Below are positions 11,830-22,744 of a stretch of 64,000 bases of DNA, one piece after another. The notes beneath the pieces are model-generated. The model was not told the origin of the DNA. It ran no database searches and worked only from the letters and a program-made list of their open reading frames with translations. The translations under genes and the position numbers were made by a program. Each line of letters begins with the position of its first letter. Position 1 is the stretch's first letter. The stretch comes from Guadua angustifolia (taxonomy: Eukaryota > Streptophyta > Magnoliopsida > Poales > Poaceae). The DNA lies in the NCBI GenBank assembly GCA_036346375.1, contig CM070502.1:18142924-18206923 (forward strand). Direction: 5' to 3'.

Positions 11830-12180
11830 TGACGAATTTAGATCATAAAGTACAAATGGATCTGCACAAGGTAGCAAATGTATCTACTTCACATCACGGA
11901 GAACAAATTAACCAGCTTCATTTCCCTCATCACCAAGTTAGATACAACAAGCTAGATCTAGAACACAGCTTCATTTCCCCAAGCTAGATATAAAATGTAA
12001 TTCATATTAGAAGCAATTACTAACCTTGGATGACCAAGAGCACAAGGATCTACAATCAAATCTCCAAATCTAGAGCCTCTTTCATAAGGAAGGCCTCTCA
12101 ATCAAATCTCCAAACAGAGACGATCAAGGTTCTGTGAGGAAAACCTAAAAAACAGAGACGGTTGAGGCATATTTGTGCCT
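11830..12180. other. Upstream region of the TNP2 pseudogene, no gene seen
   Basis: The stretch is A/T-rich with repeated AGCTAGATC and CTTCATTTCCC words. It would be the promoter and 5' leader of the minus-strand transposase. No reading frame or clear TATA element stands out. Confidence 0.4.
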
Positions 12181-12293
12181 TATAGGTATCATCGCAGACG
12201 GTTTTATCTATAAACCGTCTACGATGTGGGACATCTCAGACGGTTTGTAGATAACACCATCTGCGATCTGAGAGATAACATGACATCACAAAC
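12181..12293. repeat. CACTA subterminal repeats, right cluster (part 1)
   Basis: Inverted copies of CGCAGACGGTTTTATC and ATAAACCGTCTACGATG occur here. The cluster continues at 17317-17430 on the other side of the inserted CACTA element, which shows that the insertion split one repeat array. Confidence 0.75.
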
Positions 12294-12724
12294 CACTACA
12301 AGAAAAGTGATTATCTGTGACGAAAACATCGTGACGTTGTCAACTTTTGTCATGGAAAATCTATTTTCTGTGACAACTTGTTTATGTTCGTCATTAATTG
12401 TATCAAGCGTCGTCGCCCCATGTACTTTTGTGACGAAACATAAAATTTCATCATGAAACAATAATACAAATCGTCATAGAAAATGAATGGTTGTTTGTTT
12501 TGGACTAACGTCAAGCATATGTCTGTATTGTGACGATATGCTTTTTCGTCACAAAGGCATGGCCTATCGAGAAGCTATATCTAAAGGGCCCCCTGTCCGA
12601 GGTGGCCTTGTTGTCCATATGTGGTCAGCCGATTAGGGTTCAGGTCTGGATTGGTTGGTAGATGCATGCGATGTAGTGCAAGGCTTCATTGGAATCCTTC
12701 TATACGATTAGTGGCTTCTACATT

Positions 12725-12895
12725 CACTACTACAAAACATGACATAGGTGAAACTCTATTTGTGGCGGTTTTCTGGAACCGTCACAAATAGCATTATCAG
12801 TTGTGGTTTTAAAAAAAATAGCTGGAAGACTATTTGTGACAATTTTTATTTGGAACCGCCACAAATAGTACATCAGTGGTAGTTTTGAAAGAATT
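12725..12895. mobile_element. Left-end fragment of another CACTA-type element or MITE
   Basis: CACTACTACAAAACATG at 12725 is a CACTA terminus. It is followed by inverted repeats TTTGTGGCGGTTTTCTGGAA and GGAACCGCCACAAATAG. No matching right terminus was found nearby, so it appears truncated inside the 12294-17316 element. Confidence 0.5.
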
Positions 12896-13419
12896 GAAAT
12901 TAAATAATATTGCATTTGAAATAATTGGAGTTAATATTCCATGTGCAATAATTGAAAAGAACGATCGAAACAGATTCAAAACTTCAGAGGCCGTTTTAAG
13001 GCCCTAAACAATGTTTTTTTGGAATTCCGTCGCCGTGCACGCACTCGCACAAACCATCAGGATCCGACCATCTGATTTCAAACGAGCCAAAGAACGCCCC
13101 GATCGGAGTTACGAGTCACAAGTTATGGCCATTTTAACAAACATGCTCGGATTTCGATTTCCTCATTTTTCTAACTTTTTTTTGAATTTTTGTTTTTTTA
13201 ATTTTTAACATTAAACGATCGGTCTCACCTGCTCAGACCTATACCAACAACATGGCTAGGTCCGCAAGTCACATAAGCCATGCTTGAGTCGTGACCATGT
13301 CACATAGGCCATCACTCAATTATTTACTTAACAATTTATTTGTTTGATTAATCACCTATTCATTTATTCATTTTCCTTTTGTACATTCAATTATTTATCT
13401 ACTTATTATTTATTTATTT

Positions 13420-16400
13420 AGCCCGTCTCCACCTCCCTCTCTCTCACGCAACTCCTCTCCTTCCCCTCTCAAGCGCCACGCCCTCTTGATCTCCACCAGG
13501 CTGCCACCAGCCATGGTCCTCCTGCTTCCTCCTCTCTCTCTCCTCTACCTTCCACCCTCGGCGATCCCTCAGGCCGCTCGCCCCACAAGCCGTGGCTGAT
13601 CTGACGGCCTCGAGGTGCCCGCGACGTCGGATCTGCCTAATCCGTCCCGCATTCCTGCGCCACCATCGCCACGACAGCGATCGCCCGACCCGCCTCCTCC
13701 TCGCCAGATCTGGTGTTTCCCCATGTGGTGATCTCCCTCCGACTCCCCACCGCCTGGGTTATTGCCTTCGCCACCCAGATCGACCGGATCGGCGCCCCTG
13801 TGAGTCTCTCCTTCCCACTTTCTACTCTTTCTCTCTTATTCACCTTCTTCTTCTTTTTTAGGTTTTCCCTCGGCATTGTCGGGCTTGGGTCATCGCCGCC
13901 ACGCGATGACCTCCCGAGGTAAGTCTCCCTTCTTCTTTTCCTTTTTTTCTCACCCTCTTCTCCCATTTTTCTTGCCCTAGGTTCCCATCACCGTCGCCCT
14001 TCTTGCTCGGCATCCTCGTCGATCTCTGGCGGAGGGGAAAAGCTCACTCCTCTGGGCTGCTGCGTGTAGACGGCGATCACCCACATCGCCTACCACCCCA
14101 GAGGCTATGGCCGACCCGACATCTCGGCCATTGCTAGGGTTCAAACCTTCCGAGAGCTAAGTACCCGGCCCTCTTCTCTTTTACTGTTATAGTGTTTTCT
14201 TAAATGTTCATACAAGAAGGTGGGTTGTTTATAGTGTATAACATGTTATCCGATTGAAAGATGATCGCTACTGAGTAAAACAAAAATGCACATTGAATCA
14301 AGTTGATGATGTATGTTTGTTTTCATATCAAGCTTCAGAGAAGTATATGCTTAGGTAGTTCAGAGCATTTGCTTACACTGTAATGGCATTACTGATGAAG
14401 TTATTTCTTAGGGATTGAAGTTTTGCATTAGGTAGTGCGGAGGCGACTCCCTTGAGATCCATCCTGCATTGGTCATGGCGATGGCGCCGAAGCGGCCTTG
14501 GGCGGCGTCCTCCTCTCCGGCTCCGCCTCGGAGGACGTGATGTGAGTCTGCTACTCTAATCCCTAGGTCTAGTAGTTGTATATAGCCCTAGACGTTTCAG
14601 TTGTGCTTGTGGTGATATTTGATGTGAAGTACGCGGCGTTGGCAGCGAAATTTCGGCCCTTGTCGTCTTAGGTTTAAATAATGTAGTCGTGAATCGAAAT
14701 TTTGGTGGTTCACTGGGGCTTTGTCGTGTTCGTGCCGCATTCCCCCTCGATGGATTGCAAAATTTCGTACGAGTGCGGTGAATGCGATAGCGGGGAAGGG
14801 AAGGGAAGAGCACAGCGTTGTTCGTTTGCGTTCGTGGCTATCGCTCTTTCTGTCCATTTATGTGCTGTGTATTGGGGATGTTTGGTTGCGGATTGCTGCT
14901 TACATGTTACAGATTTGGTGGTTTAGTGCTTGTGCATGGGCTTCAGTTTGTTTTCCTTTCGATGATCTTTTAGCCATTTGGTCTAATTATTAGCATGGGG
15001 TTAGTGATTGGGTTGACTGATGATCTTTTAGTCATTTGGCTGAGTTGTTTGCGTAAGCTTGAGTTGCACTGCAGGTTTAATTTCAATGCAATTGTTAACC
15101 GAATTTGGTATGAACTGCATAAAAGTGATATAGAAACAGAGATATTTAGTTGAGCTGACTGAGCAGTTACATGACCCTGCTATGACTTTGGTTTAGTTTT
15201 TGGCAATCATAATATATCTTCAGGATGTATAATCCTTGTTTTATCTAGGTTTATTGACTTACTACATGAAACCCTCCTATCTGGTCATCGAGAGCCTAGA
15301 AGCATAGTTGGTGGCACCTTGTACTGTATCTTGGTGGTAAGTGCAAATTTCTTAATTAACCATCATATTTATTGTTATTGTATCTAAGGTGATTATCTCG
15401 GATATATGAGTGTATTTTATAAATTATCCAAAACAATCAAAACATTATGTATTTTGTTATCTCTACAGCTCCTTCATTTCATGGGACTGTCGTTAGTCAA
15501 CAAGATGTAGTTTCACTTCTTTCGTCCATTTTATGACAGCTGTGTTTTAGTTTGTATTCTCTAGGCTGGTTATGCTGTTGTTGCCATGTCTGCTCCATGG
15601 ATATTTCTCCTTGTAGCAGACATGATCCCTCCATTGTTATGCAGTGCCAATGTTATTCTTCTGATTCTTACAGGTTTTTTCCTTTTTTTTATTTGTTGCT
15701 GTTCTTTACTATTTATTTGTTGCACGTTCTATCTCTTGCTTTGAGTTATTGTTTGTGTGAAATTTAATGCAGGCATTTTTCAACAAAGATTGGGTTCACC
15801 AGTCGGGAAAGTGAGATTGCGGTACAGCCAATAAAAAGACACTTGTTTCATTTCTTCATATCCCATGTAATAGAGGTGATATATTCATTGTAGTAATCAC
15901 TGTAATTGACACTTAGGAGATTTCATTAATATATGCTCTTGAATGAAAACCATTTTTTTTCAATAGGGATTTGTGTTGAGTTTGAACATCAATACCGTGA
16001 ACTTTTATGTTCCATTGTCAATATTATTTTCGCTACCTTTTTTTTCGCTATTGTCAGCGACTTACGGTAGAAAGATTTGCTTTTCTTGTCCTCCGTGCTC
16101 CATTTAATTGTTTTATTTCTTTTTTATAGGTGTACATATAATGAATTAGCATATATTATTTTGTTTCTGGTTAACAATATTTAACAATTTGAAAAAAATG
16201 TACTTCCAGCCATAGTGCTCAAGCACCATACTTTCATTATTTCAGCAACTTCCCCTTTTAACTTTTAACATGTTACTCTTAGTTTAATTTTGCATATTAA
16301 CTAATATATCTCTGCTTTTGACTTGCAGAGCTACTATGATTTTAGCCAGAAACTGAAGTGTGTTGCTCGACTTCCATTTGCCACCTATGATGCACCGACA

Positions 16401-16540
16401 CGGATACGTCGACACGACACGATACCCACACGGGGATTCGTCATTTTTCCAAAAATACCGACACGGCGACACAGCTATATAATGGCAGATTTTATAGTTG
16501 CTGGAACTAACTTTAAGTACTGTGAACAAAGTTTGTGACT
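13420..16540 (+). other. Gene-like, possibly captured sequence inside the CACTA element
   Basis: A C/T-rich leader (13420-13600) precedes GC-rich sequence like a rice first exon. At 14475 a short frame MAMAPKRPW... stops at 14541. Further on, sequences of the type TTTAATGCAG (15774) and GACTTGCAG (16328) precede possible exons; the last reads SYYDFSQKLKCVARLPFATYD, then runs into low-complexity sequence. No product is recognised. The pattern of GC-rich 5' part, AT-rich introns and tgcag acceptors suggests a captured host gene fragment, but this is inference. Confidence 0.35.
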
Positions 16541-16719
16541 CTTAATGTATCTGTGGTTAATTTGTGATGCTCTGTGCAATGTATTGATTGGTCTCCTGAA
16601 AATATTGTGTGCTGTGTCGAGATGTATTGTGTGTTGTGGTTGTAAAAATGGATCATATGTGGGCTGACAGAAGTGTTCAATGACAAAATATCACAGAAAA
16701 TGACAACCATTACTTCCAT

Positions 16720-16985
16720 GACGAAAATGCAAGTTCATGTGGCACTCATTAGTGACGAAACATTTTCGTCACAAAACGTGCCACGTCACCTCACATCGTG
16801 GCTGCTGACGTGGCACTAGACTATTCAATGACGAAAATGTATGTCCACGTGGCACTTATCTATGACGAAACATTTGCGTCACAAAACGTGCCACGTCACC
16901 TCACATCCTGGCTGCTGACGTGGCATTGCACTGTTCAATGACAAAAATGCATGTCCACGTGGCAACAATATGTGACGAACAATTT
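16720..16985. repeat. 110-bp tandem repeat with G-box motifs
   Basis: Units start at 16720, 16830 and 16940 (period 110), each beginning GACRAAAATG. Each has inverted TGACGAAACATT/TTTCGTCACA words, CACGTGGC or near matches, and the block ACGTGCCACGTCACCTCACA. The third copy is partial. It lies at the right end of the 5.0-kb CACTA element. Confidence 0.85.
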
Positions 16986-17316
16986 CGTCATAAATAAAAT
17001 GGTCAACGCTCATTTTTGGGCGATCGGAGTGTTCTTTTATGACGAATTTGATATTTTTCATGACGTTTTGGGTACAATTAATGACGGTTATATTCGTCAT
17101 AGAAATGACCTCTTCGTTGTCGAAAATGTAATTAAATCACGAAAAGTTAATTTTTATGACGAAAAAAGGTAATTCGTCATTGAAAACTTTCTATGACGCA
17201 CTTACTATGACAAGTTAAATTTCGTCATAAATTCGTCATAAAAAACCTACAATGACGATTTCGGGACTAATGATGACGAGTTTCGACCGTCATTAAAAAT
17301 CACTTTTCTTGTAGTG

Positions 17317-17430
17317 AACGGTCTATATATGAAACCGTCTGCGATGACATCTCAGGCGGTTTTTGGATAAAACTGTTTGCGATGTCACATCAATCACAGA
17401 CGGTTTTTGACTAAAACCGTCCGTGATGAT
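17317..17430. repeat. CACTA subterminal repeats, right cluster (part 2)
   Basis: Inverted AACCGTCTGCGATG and CACAGACGGTTTTTG words continue the array cut by the inserted element at 12294-17316. Confidence 0.75.
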
Positions 17431-17628
17431 GACCCTTCGTCTTCGTCTTTGCGGTACTTGATCGTCTCGTCTTCCCAATGCAGACGCGCGCAGTCTGCTC
17501 GCTTCATCTTCTCAATGCAGTCATATCGCTTCCTTTTCCCAATGCACTTGCATTGCCATTTAAGAAACCTCAGCCAGCTCTGCCTCCACTACCTCCTCTG
17601 ACCCAAGCACAAGCAAAACACCCAAGCC

Positions 17629-17994
17629 ATGAGCAACCCAAGCACTCCGCCTCTGCCTCCTCCGACCGCCTTCTCCTCGGACGACGACTCCTTCAGCTCC
17701 CCGACGCCGCCTCCTCCTCCGACCGCTTCCGCCCCAACCCGCACCGGGCGTAAGCGTCCGGCGCCTGTCTCCTCGGACTCCAGCACCTCCGACTCCGATT
17801 CCAACTCCGAGGAGGTCCTGTGGGACTCCGACGATGAGTCCGCCTACCACGATGGCTAGGAGCTAGAGGATGATCTAGACCGAGCTGGGTCGAGTGAATT
17901 GTATGGATAAAGCGAGGACTCGGCTACCGCTGACTCCGTCGATTCGTCTACTCCTCCGGCCGAATCCAACGACAACGACGATGACGATCAGTAG
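17629..17994 (+). pseudogene. Short acidic Ser/Pro-rich ORF with two in-frame stops
   Basis: The ATG at 17629 opens a 76-codon frame rich in Pro, Ser and Asp (MSNPSTPPLPP..., then SSDSSTSDSDSNSEE...). It stops with TAG at 17857-17859. The same frame stays open after that apart from one TAA, up to a TAG at 17992, with more acidic residues (ESNDNDDDDQ). It sits between two clusters of CACTA subterminal repeats and so is probably element-borne. The function is not recognised. Confidence 0.4.
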
Positions 17995-18219
17995 TCGTTT
18001 TAGTCATTTTACTGATCTTTCATAGCATTTTATAATGATAATATATAATGCAATCTAACTAGCAGTCTTTAATTTGTAAACAACTTTTGTAATGATCTTA
18101 TATACTAATGCAATCTTCTCATGTCTTCTTATATATTCATGTTCTTCTACAATGACCTTCTGCAATTCTGTAAACAATTGATGCTCTTTTCAAGTGGTGC
18201 GCGATTGCTCTATGTTCAA

Positions 18220-18545
18220 TTGATGATCACAGACGGTTCGTGGATAAAGATGTCTGTGATGAGGAAATATCACAGACTGATTAACCCACCAGCCGTCTAT
18301 GAAGTTATACCTATCATCCTAGCCGGTTTGTAGCTAAACCCGTCTGTGATACTTCACGCATCACGCACGGTTTTATCTACAAACCGTCTGTGATATCTTG
18401 AAAAAATATCACAGACGGTCAGTATTTGAAACCGCTCTGTGATAATCGATATCGTAGATGGTTTTATCCACAAACCGTCATGTGATGCTTCAAACACATC
18501 AAAGACGGTTTGCTCCTAAAACCGCCTGTGATGAGGTGTCTAATA
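18220..18545. repeat. CACTA subterminal repeats, right-most cluster
   Basis: At least eight inverted copies of ATCACAGACGGTT and AACCGTCTGTGAT occur with short spacers. The array stops where the next element (CACTACTACAAAAATG) begins at 18548. Confidence 0.8.
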
Positions 18546-18547
18546 TA

Positions 18548-20445
18548 CACTACTACAAAAATGATTTTCCTAGACACCAAGGATTTCTTTCCACAAAGCG
18601 GATTAAAGGAGAGCGCCTCAAATGACTGAGGGCGATCCTTGGGGTTAAGAACCGCTGTGTAAAGGTATCTTCACAAGCGCTCTCGTAAAAACATTGCGAA
18701 AATATTGATCTCTTCACAGCGGTGCCCTTTAGATGCCGCAGGAAATTATGCTCTTCCCAGCGTTCTCTTAAAACCGCTCGGGAAATTGCGATCTTTACAC
18801 GTAGGCTTTCTTCTGGCCGCATCTAAATCGCGATTTCCAAAGCAGACGTTAAGCAAACCGCCTTAGTTAATTATATTGACGGCCTAATTAATTAAGGAAT
18901 GTGGTGATGTTCAAGTCTTTAAAGGCGTAGTTCTTAAACAAAGCTACTGTCAAATTTTGTAAATGCTTATGCGCATATCTTATAACGAAGGAGATGCTTG
19001 GGTATGTTTTTATGGACGTCTGGATCATCCTTTGTTGTACAATACCGCAAAACACGTAAATCCAACATCCGTGCAATACTCCCAGTATGAGTTTTTATTT
19101 ACATACGGATCATCCGTTACGTTACCTTGGCGCACTACTACGAGAAATCCAACGTCCATAAAATACTCCGTTATGGTTCTTTTGGCCTTTGACGGATCAT
19201 CCCAGAGTCTTTGTTTTGCTTGATCGTTATTATTTTTCTGCGAGTCGTTGTCTTATGGAGCACAGCTGTGGAAACTTCGCTTAAAGCTCGAGCAGATCGT
19301 TCTCTGCGGTAGTTCCAAGCGCCCCAAAATTGTGAAAACAAGGGGAGCTAGGTTTTGAACTTGAAATCCTTGGAATAGTTAACTCTCTAAGGTAAGAGCA
19401 TCTCATTCCTGACATTTGTATAGAGGTTTATATATCTTGTGCAGAGGAAGATGTAGTGTAGATAGAATGTGCATGGGAGAGGGGTTGAAGAATGGGAGAT
19501 TGGCGCCCTCTTTAAAATTCGTGATTCACTTTTTGACACCCTGGTCCACTGTCATAGACTCAGATGGACCCACATGTCATAGACACATCACCAAAAACCA
19601 ACGAATTGAGTGTCACTGGACTAATTTTTCCGTTGAAGCCCTCACCTTCTAGATCTGTAGACAGATCTTGTATCCCTCCCTCTCTCTAGAGGGAGAGAAT
19701 AGTCCCCCTCTCTAGATCTAGAGGGAGAGGACCTTACATTCTTTCGTGATTTTAATAAAATCATTTTATAGTATTTAACTTAGGGTTCTCTTGTTAAAGT
19801 TCTATCTAAATAATTGACATTTCAATCTGATTTTCTGTTTCAGGTTCAAGATGGAAAGGGCATGGATGTACAATGCCCCAAGAAATAAGGGTGTATTCCC
19901 AAAAGAGCTCAAACTTTTATTAAAACCGCTCGAAGGACGCTTTGGACTAAGAAGGAAACGGAAATACTTTGTCCATGCAAAGATCTGAAGAACAATGTAG
20001 GGTGGGGAGATTTAAGTGTAATCACAACACACCGATCATGAGAGGTTTTATAGAGGATTACACATGTTAGTCCAACCATGGTGAGCAACGTACATCACAA
20101 ACAACCGATGATGTTGATCCCGATCTCGCAGATGATCGGCGTCGGAGGCGACTGCGATGGTTTGGGAGATGAAGCTCACGTGCATGCTCGTTTGCTAGAT
20201 GATGGTCGATCGCCGATGTAGAGGAAATGTTGCGCCATGCCGAACCACAGGTTTTAAAGGAGATGACAGGTTTAGATGTCAACATTTTCGCAGCCGGTTT
20301 CTTATGAGAGCCGCCTGTGAAGATGCCTTTACACAGGCGGTTCTTAACCCCAAGGATCGCCCTCAGTCATTTGAGGCGGCTCTCCTTTTAATCCGCCTGT
20401 GGAAAGAAATCCTTGGTGTCTAGGAAAATCATTTCTGTAGTAGTG
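18548..20445. mobile_element. Non-autonomous CACTA element with long inverted ends
   Basis: The left end starts CACTACTACAAAAATGATTT and the right end is the inverted CACTACTACAGAAATGATTT. Similarity continues inward for about 160 bp on each side (18548-18710 and 20275-20445), including AGACACCAAGGATTTC and TGACTGAGGGCGATCC. The interior (18711-20274) has no coding sequence that can be recognised. The flanking triplets (ATA and TGT) differ, so there is no visible target duplication. Confidence 0.82.
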
Positions 20446-20825
20446 TGTCAACATTTTCCTCTTTTTCAAAAATCTCAATAGCTGGTTCCTCTTTCTCCAC
20501 GGCAACTATCGCTAATTCATTATTTGGGTTCGTCGACGCACTAGGATTACTCTTTAAAATTTTGTCCATAGCTCCTCTCTGTGTTTCTATGAAGTTATCC
20601 GCATGTTTTTTTTTCTTTTCCTTTTTTCGCTACTGGATAGATACCTTCTGGATGACATGATATCACAAAGCGCTGAAAATAAAAATAAATGCATTAAAGG
20701 TTAAATAGTGCAATGGGGACTCCTGTACTGATGATGTCAATCACATATTCACATTCAGACTATTCAGTCCGTGAGATTGAAAAGGGAAAACAGGATACTG
20801 AATACACATACACTACGTCACTACG
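20446..20825. other. Intergenic, no feature recognised
   Basis: The stretch is A/T-rich with a short open frame at 20445-20660 that has no recognisable content. TGTCAACATTTTC at 20446 repeats the word at 20276, which is probably chance. Confidence 0.3.
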
Positions 20826-21340
20826 TGTCGGTGTTTCGAATAACCAGCAAGTAAATTTGTAAGCATAGGGGTTGCGCGTCCCCTCTCCTCGAATGGTTAG
20901 ACAAATGAAGTCCCGGATGTATACTGGTTCGGGCGGAACGTCCCTACTTCCAGTTCGTGGTGGTAGATCTCATTACTCAGAGTACAGTGGATTACATGGG
21001 AGAGCCAAGGACAGGCCCTTAGCACTCATCCGAGCGGGGATTCTCGGGTCGGGGGCTTGCGCCGGACCTCACGAGGAGAGTCCTCTCTCGATCGATTGCC
21101 CTGCCTCCCTTATATATGCGAAGGAGGCAGGTTACACGGGAGAAAAGGGTAGGGGTATGCTACGCCCGGGTATCCCGGTCTTCGATCTTGGCGATTGACC
21201 GATCCCTGTTTATTCCAGGCTGGATCAGTAGTCACAACGGATACTGCACCGTTGGGTTGGCGCGCTGCTACCCTCTGCATGCTCGTCGACGGCCCGACGA
21301 TGTGTGCTTTCCCGGCCCCTTGACTTCCTTGGGAAGGAAC
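20826..21340. repeat. Probable LTR-retrotransposon fragment, interrupted by a solo LTR
   Basis: TGTCGGTGTTTCGAATAACC at 20826 resembles the start of a grass gypsy-type LTR, and the GC-rich body that follows has no host gene. It continues after the solo LTR, from 22745 to roughly 23270. The matching CA end was not found, so the type is uncertain. Confidence 0.4.
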
Positions 21341-22744
21341 TGTTGGTGTTATGCCCTTGAGGCAGTCATATAGATGATTGTAACATGACTATGCTTATGA
21401 ATAATAATATGATTATTGGTCCAATGAATGTATATCATTATATTGATCGGCAAGTATGTGACTTGTTTATGAAACTCTCTACTTATTGATATAATTACAT
21501 AAGTATCTCTCGATCGGGTATCATCGTATAGGACAACGATGAATAGATCGGACATGTATTGATCGATGATTATGTTTCATAGATCATAGGATATGGAGAT
21601 ATCATCAATACATTGTGAACTCATGATGAAGAACATGGGTTAGATAGACCCGCAATGGGACATCGCGAGAATGTTACATTCTTATGTGTCATCGAGTATC
21701 TCATACATAGTGGATGTATGATCCTTAGACCTGAGATTGTCGCATTCCTACATGTGTAATAGTTTACCTTGGGGCCACTAAACGCTATTTCCTAACCGGA
21801 TAGTTATAAAGATAGCTTTCATGTTTGCTATGAAACATGCAGAGGGAAGTGAGCAATCAAGATGGAATTTGCCACTCGATTAAGCGGAGATATATGTCTA
21901 GGCCACTCATGTGATATGATTAAGGAAGTGCATGGCCATGCCGTGATTGAGAAGTCAATCACAACTTATTAATATATCACGGATACGAGAGATGGATTGA
22001 ACTATCAAAGGATGACATACTTCTGCTTTGAGTTTGATCTTCATATAGTTTGGCAAAGGGATTATTACATGAGTACTTTTGAAAGGTTATATCGATTTGA
22101 TCATATGCGTTTGGGAGTTGGCATGCTCTGCAGGAACCGCTACTACTATTGGATTGCAAAAGGGTTTTCCGAATCTATGTCCAAATGTACATGAACCTCT
22201 GTGGTCACACACTTAGCTGGTGGGACGATTAATTTGGATTGGATCCGTAATTAATGGTCCTCGTGGGCTTAATGCGCTGATGGGCCCTGGCTTAGGGTTT
22301 CGTCGCGTGGCTATATAAGGAGAGGGGAAGGGTGGGCGTGCATGTTGTTGTTCATGTCCAGAACCCTAGACTCCACCTCTCATTGCCCCTGCTGAGCGAC
22401 TCGGTGCTTGCACGCCGACGCACGGCGTTCCATCCCGAGACGTGTGGACTGCTGTGGTGACGCTGCTGCTACTGCGGCGTGGTGAGGACGAATCGCAGCG
22501 AGGACGATCCGCAGCGAGGACGAACCGCAGTGAGGACGATCCGCAGTGAGGACGATCCGCGTGAGGACGATCCGCGTGAGGACGATCCACGGCGAGGACG
22601 ATCCACTACACCAACGTGCGAAGGATTCCGCAACTGCGCGTCTAGTGGTAATCCAATCTGTGATCCTTTTCTTGCGAGTAGCTTTTCTGGTTATGCGGTA
22701 GAAATTTTAATTTGTGCTAGCGTAGCATACCGCGTTCCCCAACA
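21341..22744. mobile_element. Solo LTR (copy A) with GGAAC target-site duplication
   Basis: The 1,404-bp unit starts TGTTGGTGTTATGCCC and ends CGCGTTCCCCAACA, so its ends form the TGTTGG/CCAACA inverted repeat of an LTR. GGAAC flanks it on both sides (21336-21340 and 22745-22749). A TATA-like GCTATATAAGGAGAGG lies at about 22309. A second copy lies at 42412-43767. No internal retrotransposon sequence adjoins it, so it is a solo LTR left by LTR-LTR recombination. It contains the GAGGACGATCCGC minisatellite. Confidence 0.92.
22483..22608. repeat. GAGGACGATCCGC minisatellite in solo LTR A
   Basis: About eight to nine units of 13-16 bp of the type GAGGACGATCCGCAG or GAGGACGATCCGCGT occur in a row. 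The same array is present with fewer units in copy B (43545-43632), so unit number varies between copies. Confidence 0.85.

Larger units (their letters stand above)
12294..17316. mobile_element. Non-autonomous CACTA element with AAC target-site duplication
   Basis: The left end is CACTACAAGAAAAGTGATT and the right end (17298-17316) is its exact inverted copy, 19 bp. AAC occurs both at 12291-12293 and at 17317-17319, the 3-bp duplication typical of CACTA insertions. Both ends are rich in TGACGAAAA and TTTTCGTCA subterminal repeats. The 5.0-kb interior has no transposase. It holds exon-like segments with tgcag acceptor-like sites (see 13420-16540), a left terminus of yet another element (12725) and a 110-bp tandem repeat near the right end. 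Confidence 0.93.
8070..18547 (-). mobile_element. CACTA (En/Spm) element with TNP2 transposase, interrupted by a second CACTA element
   Basis: The left part (8075-8345) and the right parts (12180-12293, 17317-17430 and 18220-18545) are dense in inverted copies of CAGACGGTT and AACCGTCTG, the subterminal repeats to which CACTA transposases bind. The TNP2 pseudogene lies between them on the minus strand. The terminal CACTA motifs are not clear at either end, so the limits are approximate. The left repeats contain CAATCCCA spacers while the right ones contain TATCTAYA spacers, so two related elements may be joined here. Confidence 0.55.

Noticed and set aside
20446..20460. TGTCAACATTTTC repeated at 20276
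   Set aside because: It was tested as a target duplication, but it is 13 bp, lies inside the element on one side, and fits chance or microhomology.
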